Shown here: piece by piece, positions 7,407 through 16,838 of the stretch | Layout: each line of letters starts with the position of its first letter | Numbering within the stretch: the first letter of the stretch is position 1 | Assembly (NCBI GenBank): GCA_938002255.1 | Contig: CALLAL010000008.1 | Location: 1 to 64,000 of the forward strand | Length of the DNA stretch: 64,000 nt | Direction: 5' to 3' | Source of the DNA: an uncultured bacterium | GTDB lineage: Bacteria; Desulfobacterota; BSN033; UBA1163 | Notes under the pieces: model-generated | What the model was told of the DNA's origin: nothing | Database searches by the model: none | Seen by the model: only the letters and a program-made list of their open reading frames with translations | Position numbers and translations under genes: made by a program

Positions 7407-9206
7407 TTAAGCTTTCCGGACACTAGGTTTGGCTGTCCCCTTCTCTTTTTTTGCCAATTCCTGACGCTCCATCAAGAGGGCTTCAAGGGCTTCTCCGTCC
7501 TTCTGTTTCTCCACCTCTTTGATCTTTCTCAGGAGAAGGTCTTGATCCCTCTTCAGTTTCTTTTGCCGAATCTTCTGTATGCAATCCCTTAACATTTGCT
7601 CTCGTGGATAGGACTCGGTGCCGCTTTCCTCAAAGATAAATTGGATGAGTTTTTCTTTCCCTATCCCATCCATCCTTTCGAGTAGGGCGGTGAGATCCAA
7701 TCGCTTCTTTTTTTGAAAGGAATTCACCAATTCCTCTCCCAGTCTTTTGAGAAGACCATCTTCAAAGGCATCGAGGACCCCCTCTGCAGAAACGGTGGAT
7801 ATCAATTCTGGATGGTGGACCATCAGTCGGATGACCATCTCTTCCGATTTCGGGACCTCTTTCTTGAGGAGTTGCTGAGGAACTACCGTCGGAGCCCTCC
7901 GGTTTCCAGAGGGAGACTGGACCATATCGTATAAGACCGATTCTTTCAGATCCAATTTCTCAGCCAAGGCCCGGATGTAGAAATCCTTCCGAATCCTATC
8001 CGGAATCTTTTGGATCATGGCCAATCCTTCTTTAGCGATGCTCACTCTCCCGTCGATTGATCCGGGATCGTGACTCTTCATTAACCTTTCGAAAAAGAAG
8101 TCGATGAGAGGGATGGCCGTCTTCACTCTCTTTTCAAACTCGGCATGATAGCCTTTCTTTAAAAAGGTATCGGGATCTTCTCCTTCGGGAAGAAGGACTG
8201 CCTTCCCATTGACCTCCTCGGCTAAAAAGAGGGGTAAGGTCCGCAGGGTAGCCTGTATCCCCGCCGGGTCCGGGTCAAAGACGGTCATGATATTTTTTGT
8301 ATACCGTTTCAGGATACGAAGATGTTGGGCGGTTAGAGCAGTGCCGAGGGTGGCAACGCTATGGGTCCAGCCGTTCTGGTGAAGCGTCAGAAGATCAAAA
8401 TAGCCTTCCACAATGATGACCTCATCTCTTTCAGAGATTGAACGTTTTGCCGCATGGAGACCATAGAGAATCTCGCCTTTATGAAAAATGCTCGACTCTG
8501 AGGAGTTGAGGTATTTGGGCTCGGCATCTCCCATTGCCCTTCCCCCAAAGCCAACGACTCGCTGATGGAGGTCGAAGACAGGAAAGAGGATCCTCTTCCG
8601 AAAAACGTCATACCAACCTTCCCTCTTCTTCGGAAGAATCAATCCCAATTCCCAAGCCAGCTCTAAAGGGACTTTTTTCTCCTTCAAGGATTCGACGAGC
8701 CCATCCCACCGATCGGCGGCATATCCCAATCGAAATTCCTGGATGACTTGTTCGGTGATCCCCCTCTGGGAGAGATATCTCCTTGCTGGTTCCCCTTCTG
8801 TCCTCTGGGTCAGGAGATGATGAAAATAATCTGATGCATGCTGATTGATCCGGAAGAGAAGTTCCTTCTTGGCCATCTCCTTTTTCTGGATGGGGGAGGG
8901 AGTTCGTTGGGGAAGGGTGATGCCATATCGTCTTGCCAGCTCTTTGACAGCCTCGGGAAAAGTAAAATGGCCTGTTTTCATCAGGAAGGCAAAAACATCA
9001 CCGCCCTCTCCGCATCCAAAACAATGGAAGATCTGTTTCTCTTCATTGACCATAAAGGAGGGTGTTTTTTCGGAATGGAAGGGACACAAGCCCCTGTAAT
9101 TTTTCCCGGCCTTTTTCAGACTGACGTAGTCTGAAACGACCTCCAGAAGATTTGCCCGATCACGGATCTCAGAAATCTTCTCTTCAGAAAGAAAACTGTG
9201 GGTCAA
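7407..9206 (-). CDS. dnaG: DNA primase DnaG
   Basis: It makes RNA primers at the replication fork and binds the replicative helicase. The N-terminal CHC2-type zinc finger uses Cys41, His44, Cys62 and Cys65. The primase core follows, with the TOPRIM motif Glu267 (VEGYFD) and Asp310 and Asp312 (VFDPDPAG), then a C-terminal helicase-binding region with low conservation. The length of 599 residues is normal. The start is TTG at 9206, with GGGGTGA about 6 nt upstream. That Shine-Dalgarno contains the mutS2 stop codon, which suggests translational coupling. Confidence 0.96.
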   Translation of the reverse strand: MTHSFLSEEKISEIRDRANLLEVVSDYVSLKKAGKNYRGLCPFHSEKTPSFMVNEEKQIFHCFGCGEGGDVFAFLMKTGHFTFPEAVKELARRYGITLPQRTPSPIQKKEMAKKELLFRINQHASDYFHHLLTQRTEGEPARRYLSQRGITEQVIQEFRLGYAADRWDGLVESLKEKKVPLELAWELGLILPKKREGWYDVFRKRILFPVFDLHQRVVGFGGRAMGDAEPKYLNSSESSIFHKGEILYGLHAAKRSISERDEVIIVEGYFDLLTLHQNGWTHSVATLGTALTAQHLRILKRYTKNIMTVFDPDPAGIQATLRTLPLFLAEEVNGKAVLLPEGEDPDTFLKKGYHAEFEKRVKTAIPLIDFFFERLMKSHDPGSIDGRVSIAKEGLAMIQKIPDRIRKDFYIRALAEKLDLKESVLYDMVQSPSGNRRAPTVVPQQLLKKEVPKSEEMVIRLMVHHPELISTVSAEGVLDAFEDGLLKRLGEELVNSFQKKKRLDLTALLERMDGIGKEKLIQFIFEESGTESYPREQMLRDCIQKIRQKKLKRDQDLLLRKIKEVEKQKDGEALEALLMERQELAKKEKGTAKPSVRKA

Positions 9207-9212
9207 CGAGAT

Positions 9213-11558
9213 TCACCCCAATTCAACGACCGTCACTCCAGCTCCCCCTTTTTGAGCCTCGGCTGGAGCAAACTGCTTTACCCCTTGATGGGTGTTTAGA
9301 TAATGACCAATGGCGGTTCGCAATCTTCCCGATCCAACTCCATGGATGATTTTAATTTTCTCCTTGCCCTGCAGAAGGGCCTGGTCAATAAACTTATCCA
9401 CTTTTGGAAGGGCTTCGTCCACCGTGAGCCCGATCACATTCAATGCTTCAGGAAACTCTCCGGTTTTAACAGGAGGCTGAAAAGGGGTTACGCCCTTTGA
9501 GGACGCCTCCTCCTGTTCATGATCCGAAAGCCTGGTCAAATCATTCAATGGGACAATGGCTCTTGCCCTTTCCATCATGACTTCAGCACGGTTGAGAGAC
9601 TCCTCGGTTTTCAGGAGAATGCCTGTCTTTTTCAAACTCATAATTTTAACACGATCCCCAATCTTCACACCACCTGGCCCCGAGTGGGTTATTCTCCTTC
9701 GAACCATTGGCACCGTCTTTTCCTTGATCTCTTGAATCTCCCTCCGGTGAATTTGAGAAGGAGGTTTTTCCTTTTGGAGTTTTAACCAGGCCTTCAATTC
9801 TTCTTCTACCTTTTGGACTGCGATTCTTGCTTTCTCTTCGGCGCGGGAAAGAATCTCTTCTCTCCTTTTCTTAACCCGATTTAGAATCTCCCTCAATCTC
9901 CTAAGTTCTTGTTCGACGTCCTCTCTCTTCTGGATCCACTGATGCCTCTGGATTTCTGCATCTTCTATCAGCCTTTCCAGCCTTTCTAGGGCGAGACCCA
10001 TTTCCTGCCCACTTTGCGTATGATGCTGATAGGCCCTCCCCAAGACTTTCTCAGAGATCCCCAATTTCTCTGCTACGAGAAAAGCCTTGCTGTGCCCTGA
10101 GGCTCCATAGGAGAGGACATAAAGGGGTTCCAGCGTCTTCTCGTCAAATTTGACTGAGACATTTTGTACCTCTGGGTAAAGGTATCCATAGGCCTTGAGA
10201 CTATCGAAGTGGGTGGTGACCACACACCGAGCTCCTTTCTCTCGGAAGGCATCTAAAAACCCCATCGCGAGAGCGGAGCCCTCCTGGCTATTTGTTCCGA
10301 CCCCTAATTCATCCAGCAGGACAAGAGAGCGAGGTCCGGCTTTCTTCAGAATTTCATCCACGTGGAGCAGATGGGCTGAAAAGGTACTCAAATTTTCTTC
10401 CAGGCTCTGTTCGTCCCCGATCACAGCAAACACCTCCTCAAACAGAGCCACTTCACTCCCCTCAGCGACGGGAATTGGAAGACCGGATTGGACCATCAAT
10501 GTCAGTAGGCCGAGCGTTTTCAGGGCGACCGTCTTTCCCCCTGCATTGGCCCCACTGATGATCAGCGTTCGGATAGACTCTCCCATGAGAAGATCTACTG
10601 GGATGACATGAGTCTCGTTCTGGAGACTGAGAAGAGGACTTCTTGCCTCTTTCATCATGATCATACCCGTTTCGTTCAGCTTCGGTCGAACTCCTTTTAA
10701 CAGGAGGGTAAGTCTCGCCATCGCATAGAGAAGATCCAGATCCCCCAAAAGGTTGAAATCGCTCAAGAGGGAGGGGAGTTCTTGTCGTATCTTTCTGGAG
10801 AGGTCCGCAAGAATTCGTTGTTCCTCCGCCTTCTCTTCTGCAGCAAGGACGTTGATTTCGTTATTGAGGGGAACGATCTGGAGAGGTTCAAAGTAGAGGC
10901 TCTGGTGGCTATGAGACTGGTCATGGATAATTCCATCGAGGCGGTGCTTCAATTCAGATTTTACCAGCAGGACATATCTTCCATTCCTGATCGTGATAAA
11001 ATCTTCTTGAAAAATATGCTGTAAGTCTTCTCGGTGGAGGAGGTGTTCAAGGACCTTTTTGGTTTTTTCTCTGAGGGTTTCCAACTGATAGCGAATCTCC
11101 GAAAGTTCGGGACTGGCCCGATCAAGAATTTCACCCTTGGGATGGATGGCATGGAGAATCTCTTTCTCTAAATGCTTGAGAGTGGACAATCTTGAGATTT
11201 TCTCCTGGAGAGAAGGGGCGCAGACATCTAATTTTGTGAAGAACCGTTTAAGATTTTTAGTTAGAACGATCAGCCGGTGGATATCGAGAATCTCCTGAAT
11301 CTGGAGGACGATTCCTTCGACTTCAACTCGATTCAAAATCTCCTCAATGTCCTTTAACCCTTGAAGGGGAAGATTGCCCTCCTTTTCGAGAACTTCTTTC
11401 AATTCCATCACTTCGGTTAATCTCGATTCAATATGGAGACGATCGGCAGTAGGCCGGAGGGCCAGACACCGTTTCTGACCGATGGGAGAGAGGGACAAAT
11501 CTTTTAATCTATCTAAAAGGGAATCGTACTCTAAAACCTTCAGGGAACGATGATCCAT
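9213..11558 (-). CDS. mutS2: MutS2-family ATPase and endonuclease
   Basis: MutS2 acts on branched DNA to limit recombination, and in some bacteria it rescues collided ribosomes. The 781-residue protein has a MutS lever region (about 1-290), an ATPase with Walker A SGANAGGKT (about 330-345) and a DELGVGTN Walker B and signature, then a coiled clamp-like stretch (about 500-620). A C-terminal Smr domain (about 700-781) has IIHGVGSGRLR and GGAGVTVV. The LDxRG nuclease motif usual in Smr is replaced by LNVIGL, as in some MutS2 proteins. It lies between yqeY and dnaG, an unusual but logical addition to this operon. Confidence 0.92.
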   Translation of the reverse strand: MDHRSLKVLEYDSLLDRLKDLSLSPIGQKRCLALRPTADRLHIESRLTEVMELKEVLEKEGNLPLQGLKDIEEILNRVEVEGIVLQIQEILDIHRLIVLTKNLKRFFTKLDVCAPSLQEKISRLSTLKHLEKEILHAIHPKGEILDRASPELSEIRYQLETLREKTKKVLEHLLHREDLQHIFQEDFITIRNGRYVLLVKSELKHRLDGIIHDQSHSHQSLYFEPLQIVPLNNEINVLAAEEKAEEQRILADLSRKIRQELPSLLSDFNLLGDLDLLYAMARLTLLLKGVRPKLNETGMIMMKEARSPLLSLQNETHVIPVDLLMGESIRTLIISGANAGGKTVALKTLGLLTLMVQSGLPIPVAEGSEVALFEEVFAVIGDEQSLEENLSTFSAHLLHVDEILKKAGPRSLVLLDELGVGTNSQEGSALAMGFLDAFREKGARCVVTTHFDSLKAYGYLYPEVQNVSVKFDEKTLEPLYVLSYGASGHSKAFLVAEKLGISEKVLGRAYQHHTQSGQEMGLALERLERLIEDAEIQRHQWIQKREDVEQELRRLREILNRVKKRREEILSRAEEKARIAVQKVEEELKAWLKLQKEKPPSQIHRREIQEIKEKTVPMVRRRITHSGPGGVKIGDRVKIMSLKKTGILLKTEESLNRAEVMMERARAIVPLNDLTRLSDHEQEEASSKGVTPFQPPVKTGEFPEALNVIGLTVDEALPKVDKFIDQALLQGKEKIKIIHGVGSGRLRTAIGHYLNTHQGVKQFAPAEAQKGGAGVTVVELG

Positions 11559-11590
11559 AAGAAATGGAAACCGCTTGAATGAGGAGGAAG

Positions 11591-12037
11591 TTAAGGGGAA
11601 AGCCTTTCCTTGACCAACTGGTTGATCACTCTGCCATCTGCTTTCCCCTCTAACTTGGGCATGACCGCCTTCATAACTTTTCCTAAATCTTTAAGAGAGG
11701 AGGCCTGAGTCTCCCGAATCGTTTCGTCGATGATCCTGATCATTTCTTCCTGTGAGAGGGGCTGGGGTAAGAAAGATTTCAAAATCTCAATTTCTGCCTG
11801 TTCTTTTTCTACCAAATCCTTTCGCCCTCCTGACCGAAACTGTTCAAGAGATTCTTCGCCTTTTCTTACCATTCCCTGGATGACCTTCATGACATCTTCG
11901 TCCTCTAACCTTCGTCTCAGTTCAATCTCCTTATTTTTTAAGGATGAACGGATCATCCGGATGGTCGAGAGCCGAACCTTATCGCCCGTCTTCATTGCCT
12001 GCTTCATCTCTTCCATTAATTGCTCTTCCAGGTTCAT
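11591..12037 (-). CDS. yqeY: GatB/YqeY domain protein
   Basis: A 148-residue protein made of one YqeY domain, related to the tail of the amidotransferase subunit GatB. Visible marks are the opening MNLEEQLMEEMKQAMKTGDK, FLPQPLSQEE and the closing GKADGRVINQLVKE. It is often found next to rpsU and dnaG, as here, but its biochemical role is poorly defined; tRNA-related functions have been proposed from the domain. It starts 2 nt after the rpsU stop and is followed 32 nt later by mutS2. Confidence 0.93.
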   Translation of the reverse strand: MNLEEQLMEEMKQAMKTGDKVRLSTIRMIRSSLKNKEIELRRRLEDEDVMKVIQGMVRKGEESLEQFRSGGRKDLVEKEQAEIEILKSFLPQPLSQEEMIRIIDETIRETQASSLKDLGKVMKAVMPKLEGKADGRVINQLVKERLSP

Positions 12038-12039
12038 GC

Positions 12040-12243
12040 TTATCCTCTGTCGATGAATTTCCTCATCCTCTTCATTGCCCGTTTTTTGGCGGCCAGTGCC
12101 TTTTTCTTTCTTTTGATGCTGGGTTTTTCATAATGCTCTCTTTTCCGAATTTCTGACAGTATCCCTGTCTTTTCAACCTGCTTCTTAAATCGCCTGAGTG
12201 CATTTTCAAAAGACTCATTCTCTTTAATTCGAATGCCAGGCAT
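12040..12243 (-). CDS. rpsU: Ribosomal protein bS21
   Basis: A small basic protein of the 30S subunit that helps initiation. The product starts [20 protein letters not shown] and continues with the conserved EHYEKPS and a lysine-arginine tail. I chose the ATG at 12243 because it gives the family N-terminus and has AGGAGGGGG about 7 nt upstream. An in-frame ATG 21 nt earlier would translate through that ribosome binding site and is unlikely. It leads the rpsU-yqeY-mutS2-dnaG-rpoD operon. Confidence 0.95.
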   Translation of the reverse strand: MPGIRIKENESFENALRRFKKQVEKTGILSEIRKREHYEKPSIKRKKKALAAKKRAMKRMRKFIDRG

Positions 12244-12477
12244 CCATCTTCCCCCTCCTTTCATCTCTTAATGTCTCACTCGGGGAAAATCATCCTCCTG
12301 TACAGGCAAAGCCTTTTGCACAGGGCTTTCAAGCTTTTTTAATTTTCCCTCGTGAGGCTTTTGGTGCTCTTGACTTGATCTTCTGTACCAGAGGAAAATC
12401 GCTCTCGGCAGAAGCTCCTCCCAGTCTTCTGAGAACCAACCTGAATGATCCTGACGGTGCATTATTTTAAACAATCA
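12244..12477 (-). promoter_or_regulatory. Long 5' leader of the rpsU operon
   Basis: About 230 nt separate the predicted start of transcription from rpsU. The stretch contains an open frame at 12268-12462 with an ATG close to the predicted transcript 5' end and no Shine-Dalgarno. It has no family resemblance that I recognise. The leader may hold an autoregulatory site for S21 or be plain untranslated sequence. Confidence 0.3.
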
Positions 12478-12505
12478 ATTATATGATTTTTTTCAATAAT
12501 GTCAA
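12478..12505 (-). promoter_or_regulatory. Strong sigma-70 promoter for the rpsU-rpoD operon
   Basis: On the minus strand a perfect -35 TTGACA (12505-12500) is followed by a 16-bp spacer and a perfect -10 TATAAT (12483-12478). This is the best consensus promoter in the window and suits an operon for S21, primase and the main sigma factor. Confidence 0.75.
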
Positions 12506-12578
12506 ATTTTTTGTTTTCTTGCTTAGGTCTCTAATGACAACATTTGTTTTCCTTTCAGACGCCAGTCTGGGTCTGATC

Positions 12579-13061
12579 TTAGAGTTTATACTTTAATTTT
12601 CGCAGAAGATCTTTTCGCCAGGCCACCCCATCCTCTTTCTCCACTCCTTTGGGGGAGGCTCCATCGATCACTCCGAGTACGCCTTTTCCCTGCTCGGATT
12701 GCGCCAGAATCACTTCGACGGGATTTGCGGTGGCGCAATAGATCGTGCAAACCTCCTGGCACATCTTGATGGCATTGAGAATGTTGATCGGGAAAGCATC
12801 CTTTAGCAGAATGATGAAGCTATGTCCGGCACCAATCCGGAAGGCATTCTTCATGGCTATCTCTTTCAGGGTGTCGTCATTTCCTTCACCTCGAACAAGA
12901 CAGTGCCCGGAAGCCTCACAGAAACCGATTCCGAATTTTGCCCCTGGAACGGTGCTGACCAAGATTTCAAAAAGGTCTTCGACTGTTTTCACGAAATGGG
13001 TCTGGCCAAAGATGACATTGCAACCTTCAGGGATTTCAATCCGTTCTGTTTTCAGTTCCAT
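12579..13061 (-). CDS. Adenosine-specific kinase family protein (DUF355)
   Basis: A 160-residue single-domain protein of the family annotated as adenosine-specific kinase from an archaeal member's ligand binding. Recognisable blocks are NVIFGQTHFVKTVEDL, GIGFCEASG, GAGHSFII and the C-terminal GVIDGASPKGVE. The ATG at 13061 has GGAGG 6-7 nt upstream and gives the family N-terminus (MELKTERIEIPEG); the longer open frame upstream reads through repeat-like DNA. The enzymatic assignment of this family is weak, so the true reaction is uncertain. It is probably a single-gene unit. Confidence 0.85.
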   Translation of the reverse strand: MELKTERIEIPEGCNVIFGQTHFVKTVEDLFEILVSTVPGAKFGIGFCEASGHCLVRGEGNDDTLKEIAMKNAFRIGAGHSFIILLKDAFPINILNAIKMCQEVCTIYCATANPVEVILAQSEQGKGVLGVIDGASPKGVEKEDGVAWRKDLLRKLKYKL

Positions 13062-13079
13062 CTGGTTCCTCCTTAATTT

Positions 13080-13215
13080 TTTGCTAACCCTCTGCCCTTG
13101 CGGGCTTGACACAGATTCCCGTTTTTTAGCTCCCGTCATAGGCAGGACGGGATGCACCTGGATCAAAAAGATCAAAAACGGAGCAGGCCTTTCGAGTCCG
13201 GCATGACGGAATCAC
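13080..13215. repeat. Fragment of a dispersed palindromic repeat
   Basis: TCCCGTC and GACGGGA around 13131-13152 form an inverted repeat. The stretch continues with CGAGTCCGGCATGACGGAATCAC, whose reverse complement resembles the ATTCCGTCATGCCGGACT-type intergenic repeats common in many proteobacterial genomes. It fills the gap between the DUF355 gene and ybaK. Confidence 0.45.
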
Positions 13216-13232
13216 AGGTTGATGGACAGACT

Positions 13233-13712
13233 TTATTTAATCGAAGCGACCCGTCCGCCCGTCATCTTCACAAGGTCTGAAGGCGTGAGCTTAAAGACCG
13301 CATGGGGAGTGCCTGCTGCGGCCCAGATCTCTTTATGTTTCAGGAGGTCCTCATCAATTAGGATGGTCATCTTCTCAAGATGGCCAACCGGAGGAACCCC
13401 CCCGATGACGAACCCTGTTTTCAGGCGGACATAATTGGCGTCGGCTTTTCCAAGAGGTTCAGAGATCAACTCCTCGATTCGCTTCTCATTGACTCGATTG
13501 ATCCCACTGGCAATGACCAGGATGGGTTGATCAGTCTGTTTTCCGCGAAAGACAATGGATTTAGCAATCTGATCTACCTGGCACCCTACCGCCTGGGCTG
13601 CTTCTCCAGAGGTACGGGTGGGCGATTGAAACTCGAATACCTGGTTTTGAAAACCACGTTCTTTCAAAGCGTCCTGAACTTTTTGCGCACTTGGATGGAG
13701 TGGGTCAGCCAT
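13233..13712 (-). CDS. YbaK/EbsC-family aminoacyl-tRNA deacylase
   Basis: The family hydrolyses mischarged tRNA in trans, as Cys-tRNA(Pro) deacylase YbaK or ProX-like proteins do. The 159-residue product shows the fold's marks: SGEAAQAVGC, the catalytic-lysine region QIAKSIVFR, VNEKRIEEL and GFVIGGVPPVGH followed by a late acidic strand (ILIDEDLL). It stands alone between the DUF355 gene and comEC. Specificity (Pro, Ala or other) cannot be read from sequence. Confidence 0.9.
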   Translation of the reverse strand: MADPLHPSAQKVQDALKERGFQNQVFEFQSPTRTSGEAAQAVGCQVDQIAKSIVFRGKQTDQPILVIASGINRVNEKRIEELISEPLGKADANYVRLKTGFVIGGVPPVGHLEKMTILIDEDLLKHKEIWAAAGTPHAVFKLTPSDLVKMTGGRVASIK

Positions 13713-13783
13713 AATCCCCTTTAAAAACTTGATGAGATTTCAATTGCTTTTTACCTAAAATTTATTGAATTGAGTGAAAAAAG

Positions 13784-16303
13784 TCAATGGCGACGGAAAG
13801 GAATGATCTCGATTTGCTGACCATCCGTGATGACGGTAATGGCACCGTGAAGGTCTGTCCTAAGAAGCCTCGTCCCCAATCGTTCATATCTGTCGACCAC
13901 TTCGGGGTGAGGAAGGGGCCAAAGGTTTCCTTTCCCCGTACTGGCCACGGCATACTCTGGTTGGACGGCTTCCAGAAAGAGGGGACTACTGGAGGAAAGA
14001 CTCCCGTGATGCGGGACCTTGAGAACCTGTGCCCTGAGGGAATCGCCTTTTTGAATCATCCGAACCTCTGCTTCTTTTTCAATATCTCCTGTTAACAGGA
14101 GAGAGACCTGATGAAACCTCAATTTCATAACGAGAGACTGGTTATTTTGAAAGGAAGGTGTGAATTGAGTTCGAAAGCCAGAATTCAGGATCGGGGGATT
14201 GAGGATGACGATCTCCCCGCCGTTGACCGATTGAGGAGGAAATCCTTCGTGAAGGGAGAGACGGGGGATCTTTCTCCTTTGAAGCGTCTTTTCTAATTCG
14301 AAATAAGATTCTGATTCAATGCGACCTCCATTGTCCCAGAACTGGCCAATACGAAAATGAGAGGCAATGAAATTCAGTCCATTGAAGTGGTCTGGATCAG
14401 GGTGGGTTAAGACAAGGGTATCGATCCTTCGGATCTTCTTCTTCCAAAGGAACGGGGCAATGACGTGCTTTCCAATATCGAAGCGGTTGTCAGGAAGACC
14501 CCCTCCATCGATCAGCATCGTCTTTCCTTTTGGGAATTCAATCAGTATGGAATCTCCGTGGCCCACATCGATGAAGGTCACCTGGAGGTCTTTTCGAAAG
14601 GCATCCTGATAATGCCAGTATGCGAGATCAGCCATCCATATGACGCAGACGCCGACGAAGAGATATTGGATCTTTTTGCCTTTTCGGAGATGTACTCCCA
14701 AAAAGAGGAAAAGGTAAAAAAGAATCATTTCGAGGGGGGTAGGCGTGGGGAGATAGATGGAGGCAAAGGGAAGGGAAGCAAAAAGTCCAATGACTTTAAG
14801 AAGAAGGGTTAAAAAAAATTGGTTCACCGTGATCAGAAGGCTCGCCAAGGGGGGGAAGAAGAAGGAGAAGAGCGAGGCCATCAGACTGATGGGCATAATG
14901 AGAAAACCCACCCAGGGAATGGCTAGGAGATTGGTAAAGAATCCAATGAGAGAGATCCGATTGAAATGGAGCGCTACAAAGGGAGCCGTTCCCAATATGG
15001 CAACGACGGTGATAAGAAAAGAGAGTCTGATGTAATTTCCTATCCTCTCCCTCCGTGAGATTGGTTGGGGGATGTCCATCCCTTCGTGTTTTTTTAGATT
15101 CCGGGAAAGGCGGGGTACCAGATAAAGAATTGAGAGAACGGCTATGAAGGAGAGCTGAAAGGAGACATCGAAAAGGGAAGGAGGAGAGAAAAGGAGGATG
15201 ATGAAAGCAGCCAGCCCAAGGGTATAGAGAAGATGTCTTGCCCGATCAAAGACGATCGCAACGAACAAGGTGAGGACCATAATGGTAGCTCGAATCACCG
15301 ACATTCCTCCTCCCGCGATGAACGTGTATAGAAGGAGACAGGGAAGCGTCAGCCCAGCTGCCCATTTTTTGACCGGAATGGAAAGGAGAAGATATTCGGA
15401 GCGCTTCATCACCCATAAAGAGAGTGTGAAGGAGAGAAAAGCGACGATACCCAGATGATCTCCTGAAATGGCCAGAAGGTGGGCAATCCCTGTGGCAATG
15501 AAAGACTCTCTGATCTCTTCAGGAATGGTTCCCTGTTCTCCCAGAGCCAGTGCCTGGAAAAGGGAAGAAGACGGTGGAGTTGCCTCCTTTTCTAAAAAAT
15601 TGCGGATGTGATCTCTCCAGGATTCTATCTTCAGGAGGATAGGGTTTTTAAACCCTTCTCCGACTTTGACCCACCCTCTCTCTACGGGTAAGAATCCGAT
15701 GGTATAAATTCTCTCAAAAGCCAGGTGGCGCTTATAAGAAAAAACGCCTGGGTTATGAAATCCTTGAGGTCGATGAAGCCTGCAGAGAAACCTGACCCGG
15801 TCTCCGATGCGGAGAGGAGGATCGGGCTCCTTCAGAAAAAGGAGAAGACGGCCTTCCACGGGAATGGAATGGTCACTGGAAATGATCTTATGGCCATGAA
15901 TCAGAAGCTGTGTGCCGGTTCGGGTTCGTTGCGGAGAGCGGTCAATCGTCCCTTCCAACACGATTCCTTCAGAACCGATAAAGCGGGAGAGATGAGAAGG
16001 AGGAAGGTTTGGGTAGAGATAATTCTGAATGGAGAAGAAACCGAGGAAAAAGAAAAAGGAAAGAAGCAAAAACGAGGCCCATCGTATTTTTTTCAGAAGG
16101 ATCGCAAGAAACCATAGACTGAGGAGAGCAAGAAGAAAAGGGAGGCTTTGGAGAGTGAATCGAAGGTTAAACTGGCCTCCGAAGAGGCCTATTCCATAGG
16201 CGATCAGGACGGGAATGAGAGGCAGACGAAAACGTTGTATCCTCACTGGACTCTTCGTCTGATCCAGAAGAGAGGGTCTGCCATCTTTTGGCCCTCTCCT
16301 CAT
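13784..16303 (-). CDS. comEC: ComEC/Rec2 family DNA-uptake channel protein
   Basis: ComEC forms the inner-membrane channel that brings single-stranded DNA into competent cells. The 839-residue protein has N-terminal membrane segments (about 25-85), a DUF4131 OB-like region (about 90-215), a polytopic competence domain (about 235-540, with AISGDHLGIVAF) and a C-terminal metallo-beta-lactamase domain. The last has VGHGDSILIEFP, DGGG, THPDPDHFNG and HHGSLSSSS, the metal-binding set. The full length argues for a working gene. Its ATG overlaps the stop of the PilZ gene. No other competence genes lie nearby. Confidence 0.94.
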   Translation of the reverse strand: MRRGPKDGRPSLLDQTKSPVRIQRFRLPLIPVLIAYGIGLFGGQFNLRFTLQSLPFLLALLSLWFLAILLKKIRWASFLLLSFFFFLGFFSIQNYLYPNLPPSHLSRFIGSEGIVLEGTIDRSPQRTRTGTQLLIHGHKIISSDHSIPVEGRLLLFLKEPDPPLRIGDRVRFLCRLHRPQGFHNPGVFSYKRHLAFERIYTIGFLPVERGWVKVGEGFKNPILLKIESWRDHIRNFLEKEATPPSSSLFQALALGEQGTIPEEIRESFIATGIAHLLAISGDHLGIVAFLSFTLSLWVMKRSEYLLLSIPVKKWAAGLTLPCLLLYTFIAGGGMSVIRATIMVLTLFVAIVFDRARHLLYTLGLAAFIILLFSPPSLFDVSFQLSFIAVLSILYLVPRLSRNLKKHEGMDIPQPISRRERIGNYIRLSFLITVVAILGTAPFVALHFNRISLIGFFTNLLAIPWVGFLIMPISLMASLFSFFFPPLASLLITVNQFFLTLLLKVIGLFASLPFASIYLPTPTPLEMILFYLFLFLGVHLRKGKKIQYLFVGVCVIWMADLAYWHYQDAFRKDLQVTFIDVGHGDSILIEFPKGKTMLIDGGGLPDNRFDIGKHVIAPFLWKKKIRRIDTLVLTHPDPDHFNGLNFIASHFRIGQFWDNGGRIESESYFELEKTLQRRKIPRLSLHEGFPPQSVNGGEIVILNPPILNSGFRTQFTPSFQNNQSLVMKLRFHQVSLLLTGDIEKEAEVRMIQKGDSLRAQVLKVPHHGSLSSSSPLFLEAVQPEYAVASTGKGNLWPLPHPEVVDRYERLGTRLLRTDLHGAITVITDGQQIEIIPFRRH

Positions 16304-16665
16304 TTTTGAGTGAAGCGTTTAAGAAAGGAGATCAATTGATCTGCCTGATCTTCCATGAGGGGTTCGAATTGAACGCCACACCTCCTCGTAATTAATTGGA
16401 TGGTTAACAAGCCATACTCGGGCTGGATTTGGATCGGAATGTCATAAATGATTTTGCACGGGATCTTCGGAAGACGGAGATCATTGACCCATAGAAGGAT
16501 ATCCTTCCGTGACTGGATGGCCTCTACGATTTCTTCATAGATATGTTCAAAGGATAATCCTCCCAGACTGATGTCTTTCACTCTGCCAATTCGGTTGAAG
16601 CCATTTGAGAGGGCTATGAAGACATTCTCTTCCACATACATTCTGGGGAATTTTCTTCTTTCCAT
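16300..16665 (-). CDS. PilZ-domain protein
   Basis: PilZ domains bind cyclic di-GMP. The 121-residue protein starts with MERRKFPRMY, which supplies the RxxxR motif, and follows with VKDISLGGLSFE, the D/NxSxxG motif, so both halves of the c-di-GMP site are intact. It overlaps comEC by 4 bases (ATGA) and shares its promoter, which suggests that second-messenger control is coupled to expression of the DNA-uptake channel. That link is inference from adjacency. Confidence 0.87.
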   Translation of the reverse strand: MERRKFPRMYVEENVFIALSNGFNRIGRVKDISLGGLSFEHIYEEIVEAIQSRKDILLWVNDLRLPKIPCKIIYDIPIQIQPEYGLLTIQLITRRCGVQFEPLMEDQADQLISFLKRFTQK

Positions 16666-16721
16666 CTGGTCTTCTCCGTCTGGACCAAGGCTTCCACGGC
16701 ATTTAAGGGAGATTGCCTTTT

Positions 16722-16750
16722 ATCCTATTCTCTTTCTCCCCGCCTGTCAA
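16722..16750 (-). promoter_or_regulatory. Promoter of pilZ-comEC
   Basis: Minus strand -35 TTGACA (16750-16745), 17-bp spacer, -10 TAGGAT (16727-16722). It is divergent from the stress-protein promoter, with only 25 bp between the two -35 boxes. Confidence 0.55.
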
Positions 16751-16775
16751 GATAGAATATGAGGGGGTTTTAGGG

Positions 16776-16804
16776 TTGACAGTTTTGGTGTAAATCGTTA
16801 CCTT
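16776..16804 (+). promoter_or_regulatory. Promoter of the universal stress protein gene
   Basis: Plus strand -35 TTGACA (16776-16781), 17-bp spacer, -10 TACCTT (16799-16804). It lies 35 bp upstream of the ATG, with AAAGGAGG in between as ribosome binding site. Confidence 0.55.
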
Positions 16805-16838
16805 AAAAGGTAAAGGAAGTTTAAAGGAGGGGTGGGAT

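Noticed and set aside
12268-12474. Open frame of 68 codons in the rpsU leader
   Set aside because: No Shine-Dalgarno, no recognisable domain and mixed composition; kept only as a note under the leader.
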